Below are positions 1 to 7,690 of a DNA stretch of 64,000 nucleotides, piece by piece. The DNA comes from Oscillospiraceae bacterium (GTDB lineage: Bacteria; Bacillota; Clostridia; Oscillospirales; Oscillospiraceae): positions 310,001 to 374,000 of the forward strand of contig AP025582.1 of the NCBI GenBank assembly GCA_022846075.1, in the 5' to 3' direction. The stretch's first letter is position 1; each line of letters begins with the position of its first letter. Position numbers and translations under genes: made by a program. The notes beneath the pieces are model-generated. The model had not been told where the DNA came from. It saw nothing but the letters and a program-made list of their open reading frames with translations, and did not search any database.

Positions 1-303
1 GGGGCGGACGCCAACGGGCGAGTCATCTCCCGCTCCGTGGCCCGGGGCACCTCCCGGCAGGTGTTCCAGCCCTGCGTGACGGGGAAGGCCAAGTGCTTCG
101 GCCACGTCCAGTGCGACTCCATCATCATGGACGACGCCAAGATCAAATCCATCCCCGCCCTGGACGCCCAGAGCGTGGACGCCCAGCTCATCCACGAGGC
201 GGCCATCGGCCGCATCGCCGGGGACCAGATTTTAAAGCTCATGACCCTGGGCCTCACCGAGCAGGAGGCCGAGGAGAAGATTTTGGAAGGCTTCCTCAAC
301 TGA
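1..303 (+). CDS. SufB/SufD-family Fe-S cluster assembly protein (3' part only)
   Basis: The reading frame is open from base 1, so the gene starts to the left and only the last 100 codons are visible. The tail carries the family pattern FGHVQCDSIIMDD, then IPAL followed by HEAAIGRI, typical of SufB/SufD beta-helix scaffold proteins that work with the SufC ATPase in cytoplasmic Fe-S cluster assembly. It ends in a helical tail (LTEQEAEEKILEGFLN). Which paralogue (B or D) cannot be told from the fragment. It lies one base before mobA, suggesting co-transcription, though the functional link is not obvious. Confidence 0.85.
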   Translation, partial: GADANGRVISRSVARGTSRQVFQPCVTGKAKCFGHVQCDSIIMDDAKIKSIPALDAQSVDAQLIHEAAIGRIAGDQILKLMTLGLTEQEAEEKILEGFLN

Positions 304-304
304 G

Positions 305-883
305 ATGGGAAACGCCCTGATTTTGCTGGCGGGGGGCAAGAGCTCCCGCTTCGGCCGGGACAAGACCCAGTTGGAGCTGGCCGGGCGGCGGCTGGTCCCC
401 GCCATCGTGGACGCCTGCCGCCCCTTCTGCGGCGAGCTGTTCGTGGTGAGCAACGCCCAGGGGAAGTTCGGCCTCCCCGGCGTGACGGAGCTGAGGGACA
501 TCTACCCCGACACCGGCCCCCTGGGGGGCATCCACGCGGGGCTCACCGCCTCCCAAAGCGAAAAGAACCTGGTGGTGGCCTGCGACATGCCCTTCTTCTC
601 CCCCGAGCTTGCCCAGCGCCTGCTGGAGGAGAGCGGGGGACACCTGGCCTGCGTCCCCAGGGTGGGGGACAAGCTCCAGCCCCTCCTCGCCGTCTATGAC
701 CGGGCCCTGCTGCCCCGGGCGGAGGAGCTGCTCCGGGCGGGAAGACGCCCCGTCCGGGGCCTCTACGAGGACACGGACACTCTGTTCCTGGACTGCGGGG
801 ACTGGTGCCGCGGCGGCGAGGCCGCCCCCGGCTCCCCCTTCTATAACATCAACTACCCGGAGGATTTTACCCGGCTGTTGTAA
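305..883 (+). CDS. mobA: Molybdenum cofactor guanylyltransferase MobA
   Basis: 192 residues, normal for MobA. It transfers GMP from GTP to molybdopterin to give the guanine dinucleotide cofactor used by DMSO-reductase-family enzymes. The N-terminus shows the nucleotidyltransferase signature LAGGKSSRFGRDK (residues 8-20), and VACDMPF (about 91-97) is the metal-binding Asp region. DIYPDTGPLGGIHAGL is also typical. It follows the Suf gene by one base and is closed by a strong terminator. The rest of the molybdenum genes are 29 kb away, and the likely client enzyme is the molybdopterin oxidoreductase at 21240-23366. Confidence 0.93.
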   Translation: MGNALILLAGGKSSRFGRDKTQLELAGRRLVPAIVDACRPFCGELFVVSNAQGKFGLPGVTELRDIYPDTGPLGGIHAGLTASQSEKNLVVACDMPFFSPELAQRLLEESGGHLACVPRVGDKLQPLLAVYDRALLPRAEELLRAGRRPVRGLYEDTDTLFLDCGDWCRGGEAAPGSPFYNINYPEDFTRLL

Positions 884-898
884 ACGGGTGAATACTTG

Positions 899-953
899 AA
901 AAGCAAAGAGACAAGCCGTTTTCTTCGGAAAACGGCTTGTCTCTTTGCTTTTT
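899..953. terminator. Rho-independent terminator after mobA
   Basis: A perfect stem of about 23 bp (AAGCAAAGAGACAAGCCG... with its complement) closed by a TTCG tetraloop at 924-927, A-rich before and T-rich after. The symmetry could make it work in both directions. The rest of the 884-1257 gap is AT-rich, with only the promoter noted at 1118-1148. Confidence 0.92.
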
Positions 954-1117
954 GGAGCCGTGCTGACCTATGTCCAAAGAGCGTTAGTGCTAATTTCGAC
1001 AAAAAAAGGCATTAAGAATTGACGGAATATCCAAAAAAGACTTCTTGTGACTGGAAGGTTTGGTTAAAGATCGCTAAAATTATTTGCCGAATTTTGAAAG
1101 AAACTGTAAATCAGCCC

Positions 1118-1148
1118 TTTACCTTCGAGTAACTAGAACCTATATAAT
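1118..1148 (+). promoter_or_regulatory. Candidate MerR-type promoter (19-base spacer with dyad)
   Basis: A -35-like TTTACC (1118-1123) and a perfect -10 TATAAT (1143-1148) are 19 bases apart, which is too long for ordinary sigma-A use but typical of MerR-activated promoters. Inside the spacer, TTCGAGT-A-ACTAGAA (1124-1138) is a dyad with one mismatch. A MerR-family gene lies immediately downstream of the CoA-transferase this promoter would drive. Assignment is inference. Confidence 0.5.
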
Positions 1149-1257
1149 GGCCTTACCAAGGGGAGCGCGCCCTGACAGTATAGCCGTATGGTCCGCCCTT
1201 AAGCCCGGAAAGGATGGAACACGGTATGACGGTATGGAAGAGAGTGAGGAAAAGACA

Positions 1258-2442
1258 ATGGGAAAAAAACCCTTATCCGGTCTAAAGGTGATCGATCTGA
1301 CATCCGCCTTGAATGGCCCCTTTTGCACTATGACGCTTGCGGATTATGGGGCCGAAGTCATCAAAATTGAACCCGTGGGAGGGGAACAGTGCCGTACCTG
1401 GGGGCCGTTAGACCCCAAAAGCGGAGACAGCGGCTTTTTTGCCCAGATCAACCGAAATAAGAAGGGTACCACGCTGAATTTGAAGACAGAAAAGGGCTTG
1501 GAACTGTTTTACGACTTGGTCAAGGATGCGGACATCCTGGTGGAGAACTACAAGGGCGGCGTAACCAAGAAACTGAAGGTGGATTACGATACCGTCCGCA
1601 AGATCAATCCCCGCATTATCTACGGCTCCAGCTCGGGTTTTGGCCAGTACGGTCCCATCACCCACCGCCCGTGCTACGATATCGTGGCCCAAGCCATGGG
1701 TGGCATGCTGAATCTGACCGGCTATCAGGAGACCGACCCGGTCAAGGTAGGGCCCTCTGTGGCCGACCATGTGGCGGGCATCTATCTGACGGTGGGGATT
1801 CTGATGGCCCTGTATCACAGGGAGAAGACCGGAGAGGGTCAGCATGTGGATGTGTCCATGGTGGATACGATTTTCAGCCTGCTGGAAAACAATATTCCCT
1901 ACTATACTGTCGCCGGTATCATACCGGGCCGTATGGGGAACGTGGACTCCACCATCGCACCCTTTGATGTGTATCCCTGTAAAGATGGATTTGTGGCCCT
2001 GGGTGTGGGCAACGATCGCATGTGGGAGCGTTTTTGCGGCATTATCAGCCATGAAGAGCTGCTGGAAGATCCGCTCTATAAGACCAACGTTTCCCGCTTT
2101 GAGCACTACGAGCCCGATTTGAAAAATGTGATCACCGAATGGTGCCAGCAGTATACAAAAGCGGAAATCGAGGCCATTATGGACGCCGGGAGCATCCCCT
2201 GCGGGCCTGTGTTGAATATGAAAGAGGCCATTGAACATCCGCACATCAAAGCCCGTGAAATGATCGTTCACTGCCAGCATCCCACCATCGGAGACATGCA
2301 GATCCAGGGCTGCGTGATGAAAATGTCCTCTACACCCGGCTCGGTCGATACGCCGGCGCCGCTGCTGGGCCAGCACAACAGCGAAGTTTTTGCCCTCACC
2401 GACGCTGAGATCGCCCAGCTTCAGGCAGAAGGCGTCATGTAA
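1258..2442 (+). CDS. Family III (CaiB/BaiF) CoA-transferase
   Basis: 394 residues from ATG 1258, chosen because GAGGA (1246-1250) sits at the right distance and the protein then begins with the family start (PLSGLKVIDLTSALNGPFCTM). Longer in-frame starts lack family similarity. Family III enzymes move CoA between carboxylic acids through an aspartyl-CoA intermediate; the Asp expected for this lies in VDVSMVDTIFSLLE. It is a paralogue of the protein at 46501-47694. Neighbours (two ammonia-lyase-like hot-dog proteins and a TRAP carboxylate transporter) suggest it activates an imported acid or amino acid to its CoA ester. The substrate is not determined. Expression may come from the MerR-type promoter at 1118-1148. 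Confidence 0.88.
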   Translation: MGKKPLSGLKVIDLTSALNGPFCTMTLADYGAEVIKIEPVGGEQCRTWGPLDPKSGDSGFFAQINRNKKGTTLNLKTEKGLELFYDLVKDADILVENYKGGVTKKLKVDYDTVRKINPRIIYGSSSGFGQYGPITHRPCYDIVAQAMGGMLNLTGYQETDPVKVGPSVADHVAGIYLTVGILMALYHREKTGEGQHVDVSMVDTIFSLLENNIPYYTVAGIIPGRMGNVDSTIAPFDVYPCKDGFVALGVGNDRMWERFCGIISHEELLEDPLYKTNVSRFEHYEPDLKNVITEWCQQYTKAEIEAIMDAGSIPCGPVLNMKEAIEHPHIKAREMIVHCQHPTIGDMQIQGCVMKMSSTPGSVDTPAPLLGQHNSEVFALTDAEIAQLQAEGVM

Positions 2443-2445
2443 TGC

Positions 2446-3309
2446 TCATCGCTTTTGCACCGGCATGATGACCCGAATGACTTGGTTTTTCTGATCGAGA
2501 ATGTCGATGGGGGACACCAAAAACTCCTCCGATACGTCGCCGTTGACCTCATACCCGTTTTGGTCGATCCACCGCAGCAGGGCCAGATGGGTGTTGATCA
2601 TAGTATCATAGGAGCCGATGTGCATCGCCGTGGCCGCGAGGAATCCACCGAATTCCTGGATCGCTTTGCAGGAGGAATCGTTTTCCACTTGAATCCCAAT
2701 CCGAATGGTACAGTCGTGCATGATGAACTGCCCAAGCAGATTTGTGTAGTAGGTCGTGATCTCCGGGCCCAGCATGGTCAGGCCCTTGGCCCGGCACTTT
2801 GAATAGAGCTCGACACGGAAATTGACCGAAGTGTCACACACATTATAGTGGGGAATGAGCCGCTGTTCGCTGAACAGGTATATTTTTGGGATCTCCTCGA
2901 TGCGCATGTTCTTCAACAGGCCATTGTCTGCCCCGACGCTCTGGGTCTGTATTTGCAGGGACGCCTTCAGGTGCTTCAAAAATTCCCGGTTGTTGTCGAT
3001 AATCGTACGCCGCTGCGCGATCTCCTGCTCCAACTCTTCGATGCGCAGCTCGATTTGGTCGCACAGGACCTCCAAGCTGTTTTCCCGCAGTACCGCCCGA
3101 AGCATCTTCTGTCCGCAGCCCATCATTCGCAGCCGCTGCACAGCCAGCAGCGTGATAACCTGGTTCTTGCTGTATTGACGGTAGTTGTTTTGGGGGTCAC
3201 GGATCTCTGGAATGACGAGTTTCAAAGAATCGTAGTATCTGAGCGTCTTTGTCGAAATTCCGGTAATCACAGCTGTTTCACCGATTGAGTAGCGGTCTCG
3301 TTCTTCCAT
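2446..3309 (-). CDS. MerR-family regulator with GyrI-like effector domain
   Basis: 287 residues. The N-terminus is a MerR winged helix (YSIGETAVITGISTKTLRYYDSLKLVIPE, about 7-35), followed by a long dimerisation helix (IELRIEELEQEIAQRR, about 85-110) and a C-terminal ligand-binding half (about 130-287) of the BmrR/GyrI type. Such regulators untwist promoters with 19-base spacers when an effector binds. It is convergent with the CoA-transferase and divergent from the hot-dog genes, so it lies inside the catabolic block and probably senses its substrate or a CoA-pathway intermediate. The candidate target promoter at 1118-1148 fits the family. The effector is unknown. Confidence 0.88.
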   Translation of the reverse strand: MEERDRYSIGETAVITGISTKTLRYYDSLKLVIPEIRDPQNNYRQYSKNQVITLLAVQRLRMMGCGQKMLRAVLRENSLEVLCDQIELRIEELEQEIAQRRTIIDNNREFLKHLKASLQIQTQSVGADNGLLKNMRIEEIPKIYLFSEQRLIPHYNVCDTSVNFRVELYSKCRAKGLTMLGPEITTYYTNLLGQFIMHDCTIRIGIQVENDSSCKAIQEFGGFLAATAMHIGSYDTMINTHLALLRWIDQNGYEVNGDVSEEFLVSPIDILDQKNQVIRVIMPVQKR

Positions 3310-3531
3310 GATTTCTACACTTCCTTATGATGATTTTATGATGTGCGCATATGACGGCGGTCAGACCGGCGGGCATCGTCTGTCCTGGCCATACGACATT
3401 TTTCGATCCAATGCTTTCATTTTATCATGCGTTTTTATATGGGTAAAGGCACATTTGCTGTCAGGCGGCGAGGTGGCCGCCACAGGGTATGAAGTCCTAA
3501 TAGCAATATTTAAAATATGGAGGGAATCGTT

Positions 3532-3981
3532 ATGAGAACTGTATCTATCCTGGATCTGAACCTGAGCACCGCGGATGCCGCCACGCCGGACGGGATCGTG
3601 AACATCGGACGATTTTTTGATATCGGTGGTGACGCCGAGACCGAGGCCGTTATCCTCAACGACGGCGATGAGTCGCTGTCTCTGAACTACAACAACATCG
3701 AACTGCTGGAGCCCATGTATGTGGGGGATATGATGCAGTTCCGCTCCTTCATTACCCACGTGGGGAAAACCTCGCGGGATTTTGTCATTGAGGGCTACAA
3801 GTTGGCTACGCCGGCCTTCCGCGCGGGAGTCAAGGATGCCAAGCCTGGTGATATGGTGTGGTTTGACGAGCCGGTCCTGGTGGCGAAGGAGACCTGCCGT
3901 GCCGTGGTCAAACAGGAGGCCCAGCGGGGCCGCCAACCTGACGGCATCGTCGCGGATCCCTGGTTTGAAATCGAGTATTAA
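3532..3981 (+). CDS. Hot-dog protein resembling 3-aminobutyryl-/beta-alanyl-CoA ammonia-lyase, subunit A
   Basis: 149 residues from ATG 3532, preceded by GGAGGG (3519-3524); the ATG at 3517 overlaps that site. As I recall the beta-alanyl-CoA and 3-aminobutyryl-CoA ammonia-lyase sequences (single-domain hot-dog enzymes of about 145 residues), this protein matches their second half: GGDAETEAVILNDGDESL, then ELLEPMYVGDMMQF and VGKTSRDFVIEGYKLAT. It lacks their N-terminal DAHYxGNLVNGAR segment, having DAATPDGIVNIGR instead. The next gene shows the opposite pattern, so the two may form one hetero-oligomeric enzyme that eliminates ammonia from a 3-aminoacyl-CoA. Exact substrate and activity are inference. 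Confidence 0.65.
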   Translation: MRTVSILDLNLSTADAATPDGIVNIGRFFDIGGDAETEAVILNDGDESLSLNYNNIELLEPMYVGDMMQFRSFITHVGKTSRDFVIEGYKLATPAFRAGVKDAKPGDMVWFDEPVLVAKETCRAVVKQEAQRGRQPDGIVADPWFEIEY

Positions 3982-4017
3982 TGCTTTGAACCAATCAAAA
4001 TAGAAGGAGCGATCGTG

Positions 4018-4395
4018 ATGAGTGAAATGTGTATGCGCCTGAGAATGTCCGAGCGGGATGCCTATTACAGTGGCCGGGTGGTCAATGGCGCGCGGAACGT
4101 AACTTTGATGGGGGACTGTGCTACCAGGCTGATGGCCAAGGATTACGGCAACATCGGCCGCTGTGTGGCGATTCCCAAGTGCCGGCTGTATGCCCCCTGC
4201 TTCCCTGGCGATTACATGGAGTATCACGCCCGCGTCACTGGAGAAGAGGGCAACCGCGTCACCATGGAGGTGCGCTGCTTCAAGGTCGCCTATGTCCCCA
4301 AGGACCCTCCCTGTGAAAGTTCGGCCAACATTATGGAGACGCCGGAGCTCTGTCTGGCCGCTATCATGGTCTATGAGCTGCCGGATAAGAAATAA
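4018..4395 (+). CDS. Hot-dog protein resembling 3-aminobutyryl-/beta-alanyl-CoA ammonia-lyase, subunit B
   Basis: 125 residues from ATG 4018, with AAGGAG at 4004-4009; GTG 4015 is possible. The N-terminus MRLRMSERDAYYSGRVVNGAR closely follows the ammonia-lyase signature (RMRMSxxDAHYxGNLVNGAR), and CRLYAPCFPGDYMEYHARV follows the central strand. The acidic NDGDE segment of the family, kept in the preceding gene, is replaced here by KDYGNIG. Complementary losses in adjacent genes 36 bases apart suggest a heteromeric enzyme with composite active sites. The alternative is two thioesterase/dehydratase-type hot-dog proteins of other function. Confidence 0.65.
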   Translation: MSEMCMRLRMSERDAYYSGRVVNGARNVTLMGDCATRLMAKDYGNIGRCVAIPKCRLYAPCFPGDYMEYHARVTGEEGNRVTMEVRCFKVAYVPKDPPCESSANIMETPELCLAAIMVYELPDKK

Positions 4396-4427
4396 TTACC
4401 AATTTTATATTGTGAGACAATGTGCTA

Positions 4428-4492
4428 TTTTGAAATAAGACGCCCTTTCGTTTCCGGATGCTTATCCCCGTGGGGAACGCTTTATTTCAAAA
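4428..4492. repeat. Long inverted repeat upstream of TRAP operon
   Basis: TTTTGAAATAAGACG (4428-4442) and CGCTTTATTTCAAAA (4478-4492) are near-complementary arms of 15 bases. The middle contains a small TCCCC-GT-GGGGA hairpin. There is no clear T-tract, so it may act as an attenuator, processing site or operator between the hot-dog genes and dctP. Confidence 0.55.
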
Positions 4493-4520
4493 ACAATTAT
4501 AAAAAAGAAGGAGAACGGTT

Positions 4521-5597
4521 ATGCAAAAGAGGAAATTGTCCGCACTCATATTGACCTTCGCACTGGCACTCTCTCTGGCCGCCTGCGGCGGTCAGGCCGA
4601 TCCCACACCTCCGGCCCAGTCCGCTTCAATTAATTCCGGCGGTGACGACGTCAGCGCCTTTACTCCCGTGACGTGGAAGTTCGGCAATCAGCACAATGCG
4701 CAGCAGATCGCCACTGTGATCGACAAGGAGCTGGTGGAGGAGATCGAGGCCGCCACCGAAGGGCGCGTGAAGATTGAACTGTATACCGACTCCGCTCTGG
4801 GTGACTATACCAGCGTGTTTGATGAGCTTATGCTCAACACTGTTCAAATGGCCCATATCACCGGTGTAGATACCTATGACGGCCGGCTGAACGCCGCTAT
4901 GATCCCCTATCTGATGACGGACTGGGACCAGTGCAACCGGGCCTACCGCGCCGACGGGTACATTTTTTCTCAGGTTTCTGAGGTTCTGGACGGCCTGGGG
5001 ATTCGGCTGATGGGCTTCTGCCCGGAGGATTTTGTGGGCATTGGTACGCAGAAGCCCGCCACTGCCGCCAATGTGCCGGGGGTGGAAAAGGACATCCTGT
5101 GCCGGGTTCCCATGCTGGATGTGTTTGCCCTGTCCACCAAGGATCTGGGTTTCCGCTGTTCCTCCATCGCCTATTCCGACTCCTACGCCGCCCTTCAAAC
5201 CGGTGTGGTAGAGGGCATGGACGGAAACGGCGCCCTGGCCACCTGTACCGCCTTTGGCGATGTGACGAAATACTTCTATGACTATAAGCATCTGTGTGAG
5301 TCCACTATGATCCTCATCAGCGCTCAGGCCTGGGATCAGCTTTTACCCCAGGACCAGGAGGCGATCACGAAAATCATCTATGCCAAGTGCGAAGAGATCC
5401 CTGCCCGGGCGGAGGCTCTCGAGAATGAATATATGGAGAAGATGAAGACCGACTATAACATCGAAATCGTACGCTTCACCGACGAGGAACTGAACGCTTT
5501 TGCGGAAAGCTGCCGCGAAAACGTATGGCCCCAGCTGGCGAAAAGCTATCCGGAAGGCTTCCTCGATAATATCCTTGCCGATATTCAGGGCGGCTGA
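4521..5597 (+). CDS. dctP: TRAP transporter substrate-binding lipoprotein DctP
   Basis: 358 residues with a lipoprotein signal peptide (MQKRKLSALILTFALAL, lipobox LAAC at about 18-21), so it is anchored outside the membrane. The mature part has DctP features: WKFGNQHNAQQ at the start, FDELMLNTVQMAHI, and the DSYAALQTGVVEGMDG stretch near residue 220-235 that leads to the ligand-binding region. DctP binds an organic acid and delivers it to the DctQM permease encoded next. The usual conserved Arg that binds a carboxylate is not obvious to me, so the ligand is left open; the context suggests the acid or amino acid used by the adjacent CoA-transferase. RBS is AAGGAG upstream of 4521. Confidence 0.88.
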   Translation: MQKRKLSALILTFALALSLAACGGQADPTPPAQSASINSGGDDVSAFTPVTWKFGNQHNAQQIATVIDKELVEEIEAATEGRVKIELYTDSALGDYTSVFDELMLNTVQMAHITGVDTYDGRLNAAMIPYLMTDWDQCNRAYRADGYIFSQVSEVLDGLGIRLMGFCPEDFVGIGTQKPATAANVPGVEKDILCRVPMLDVFALSTKDLGFRCSSIAYSDSYAALQTGVVEGMDGNGALATCTAFGDVTKYFYDYKHLCESTMILISAQAWDQLLPQDQEAITKIIYAKCEEIPARAEALENEYMEKMKTDYNIEIVRFTDEELNAFAESCRENVWPQLAKSYPEGFLDNILADIQGG

Positions 5598-5611
5598 AAT
5601 ATCCCTTCCTG

Positions 5612-5647
5612 GTTGGGCCGTGCTGTGCTGGTGCGGCACGGCCCAAC
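5612..5647 (+). terminator. Intra-operon hairpin between dctP and dctQ
   Basis: GTTGGGCCGTGC (5612-5623) and GCACGGCCCAAC (5636-5647) form a perfect 12-bp stem with no T-tract. In binding-protein operons such hairpins often stabilise the upstream message, giving more binding protein than permease. Confidence 0.6.
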
Positions 5648-5689
5648 TCCGTATCATTGGAGAATTTATTGCGATTCAAGGGAGGGAAT

Positions 5690-6211
5690 ATGAAAATTTT
5701 CAAAAAAATCGACTCTTTCTTTGAGACCATCGAAGAGTATATCCTGCTCATTACCGGCACTGTTGTCACACTGATGATTTTGGCCAGCGCAGTGTTCCGC
5801 TTCATCAAGTTTGACTGGTTTGGCTCGGAGGAACTGACCTTGATCGTGGGTGTTTGGCTTTACTTTGTAGGCAGTATTTGTGCCGCCCGCAACAACACCC
5901 ATATCAGCGGCGATATGCTGAACATGTTTATCTCAAATAAACAGGTGGTTTTCTTATTCAACGTGATACGGGACGCCGTTTCTATCGCCATGGCTGCGGT
6001 GTTCACCGTTTGGACCTTTCAGTTCCTCACGTGGCAGATCTCATTGGGGGCCAGCACTGCGGTCTATAAACTGCCTAACTTTATCTCCCTGATTCCCATT
6101 CCCCTGTTTTTTGCTTTCTGGGTGGTTTATCTGATTCGGAATTTGGTCATTTTGATACAAAGCCGGCCCGGTCAAACCGCACAGGTCGAAGAAGGAGGCG
6201 CACAGGCATGA
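5690..6211 (+). CDS. dctQ: TRAP transporter small permease DctQ
   Basis: 173 residues from ATG 5690, chosen because GGAGGG (5681-5686) lies just before it. Four hydrophobic helices are visible (about 17-37, 47-65, 88-108, 130-152), as usual for DctQ. The pattern FGSEELTLIVGVWLYFVGS is characteristic of the family. It pairs with DctM to form the Na+-driven permease. The stop overlaps the dctM start by 4 bases (ATGA), indicating translational coupling. Confidence 0.88.
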   Translation: MKIFKKIDSFFETIEEYILLITGTVVTLMILASAVFRFIKFDWFGSEELTLIVGVWLYFVGSICAARNNTHISGDMLNMFISNKQVVFLFNVIRDAVSIAMAAVFTVWTFQFLTWQISLGASTAVYKLPNFISLIPIPLFFAFWVVYLIRNLVILIQSRPGQTAQVEEGGAQA

Positions 6212-7545
6212 ACGTTGGGATTGCGCTTTTGCTTTTAATCATCTGTCTCGTCATTGGTATCCCTGTGGGTCTGTGCTTTTTGGTCTCCGCCACGTTCCTG
6301 TGCGCGGTCAACGGCACCAATCCGGTGATGCTCATCTCCTATGGATTCAAGTCCATCAATACCATCATGCTTCTGACCATCCCGCTGTTTGTCCTGGCCG
6401 GTTCCCTCATCAATAACGGCGGTCTGGGTGAAAAGCTGGTGGGTACCGTGGAAAAAACGCCTCTGGGAAAGATCAGAGGCGGACTGGGCATCGTTGCCGC
6501 CGTCAGTAGCGCGGTTTTTGGCGCCGTGTCCGGCTCCTCCTCCGCCACCGTCTCTTGTATCGGCTCCATCATGGCGCCGAAGATGAAGGAGAGCGGCTAT
6601 CCGGACGGACTGGTGGGCGCCCTGCTGGCTTCTACCGGCGTGCTTGGGCTGCTGATCCCGCCCTCCATGCTGATGATCCTCTTCGCCTGGGCAGCCAACG
6701 TCTCCGTATTGGGATGTTTCCTGGCCACCGTAGTTCCCGGCCTGCTGCTCACCGCTTTGCTGGGCGCGGTCAACTGTATGCTTTACCGTGGCTATGAAAA
6801 GAAGGGGCTGCTCCGGGCGAAGTCCTTTACCGACACCGTTCTCGAAAACGCCAAGGCAAAAGAGGCGGCCAAGGCGGAGCGGCGGGCCAAACACGGGGAG
6901 AGTGCGCTCCCGGCTCTTCTGATGCCGGTCATTATCCTGGGCAGTATTTACACCGGCCTTCTCACCGCTACCGAGGCCGCCGCTCTTTCTGTTTTTTACT
7001 CCATCCCCATCGGCGCGATCTATTATAAGAAGATCACGTGGAAGACCTATAAGATCGCCCTGGTGCAGGCCGGCGAGACAGCCGGCACCATCATGACCAT
7101 GCTGCTGGCCGTGCAGATCCTGAGCCGTTTGTACATGACCGAAAATCTGCCTACGCTGATTTTGGGAGTTCTAACCGCAGTTTCTTCCAATAAATATGTC
7201 ATCCTGTTGATGATCAATGTGTTTATGGTCATTATGGGAATGCTGATGGATGACTGTTCCTGCACCATTCTCCTTACGCCTATCCTCCTCCCCATCATGG
7301 CCAGCCTGGGGATTCATCCTCTCCACTACGCGGCCATCTTGGGCGTCAATATCGGCATGGGAAACATTACGCCCCCTACGGCGCCGCTGCTGTATCTGTC
7401 TGGCCGTATTACGGGAGCGCAGGTCAAGGAGATGCTGAAGCCCACCCTGATCTTTATCTGTCTGGCTTGGGCTCCGGTACTGCTCGTCACTACGTTTTGG
7501 CCTGCCTTCTCTACCTTCCTGCCCAGCCTGTTCGGCTATCTGTGA
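6208..7545 (+). CDS. dctM: TRAP transporter large permease DctM
   Basis: 445 residues, about 11-12 membrane helices. Family marks include PLFVLAGSLINNGGLGEKLV, the FGAVSGSSSATVSCIGSIM segment, GLLIPPSMLMILFAW and the C-terminal NIGMGNITPPTAPLLYLS. DctM is the transport core of the TRAP system fed by DctP. It starts inside the dctQ stop codon and is followed by a terminator, so dctPQM form one unit. A charged loop at about 205-230 (KAKEAAKAERRAKHG) is somewhat long. Confidence 0.92.
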   Translation: MNVGIALLLLIICLVIGIPVGLCFLVSATFLCAVNGTNPVMLISYGFKSINTIMLLTIPLFVLAGSLINNGGLGEKLVGTVEKTPLGKIRGGLGIVAAVSSAVFGAVSGSSSATVSCIGSIMAPKMKESGYPDGLVGALLASTGVLGLLIPPSMLMILFAWAANVSVLGCFLATVVPGLLLTALLGAVNCMLYRGYEKKGLLRAKSFTDTVLENAKAKEAAKAERRAKHGESALPALLMPVIILGSIYTGLLTATEAAALSVFYSIPIGAIYYKKITWKTYKIALVQAGETAGTIMTMLLAVQILSRLYMTENLPTLILGVLTAVSSNKYVILLMINVFMVIMGMLMDDCSCTILLTPILLPIMASLGIHPLHYAAILGVNIGMGNITPPTAPLLYLSGRITGAQVKEMLKPTLIFICLAWAPVLLVTTFWPAFSTFLPSLFGYL

Positions 7546-7591
7546 TTGCCCGTAGGATAAGAAGAATAAGAATAGATACCTTTCTCCCCCG

Positions 7592-7631
7592 TAAAAGCAG
7601 GCTTGGTGTTTTGGCACTTGGCCTGCTTTTA
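7592..7631 (+). terminator. Terminator after dctM
   Basis: TAAAAGCAGGC (7592-7602) pairs with GCCTGCTTTTA (7621-7631) over an 18-base loop. The stem itself supplies the A and T tracts. Confidence 0.75.
7612..7627 (+). promoter_or_regulatory. Possible sigma-54 promoter for the EamA gene
   Basis: TGGCACTTGGCCTGCT has TGGCAC at -24 and CTGC at -12 with the correct 12-base offset between GG and GC. It lies in the loop and right arm of the dctM terminator, 64 bases before the next gene. Overlap with the hairpin makes chance a real possibility. Confidence 0.35.
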
Positions 7632-7690
7632 TGGCCTTTGCCCCTATTCGCACGCATCTCAAACTCGCAAAGGAGGCCGTCAGGAATCCT

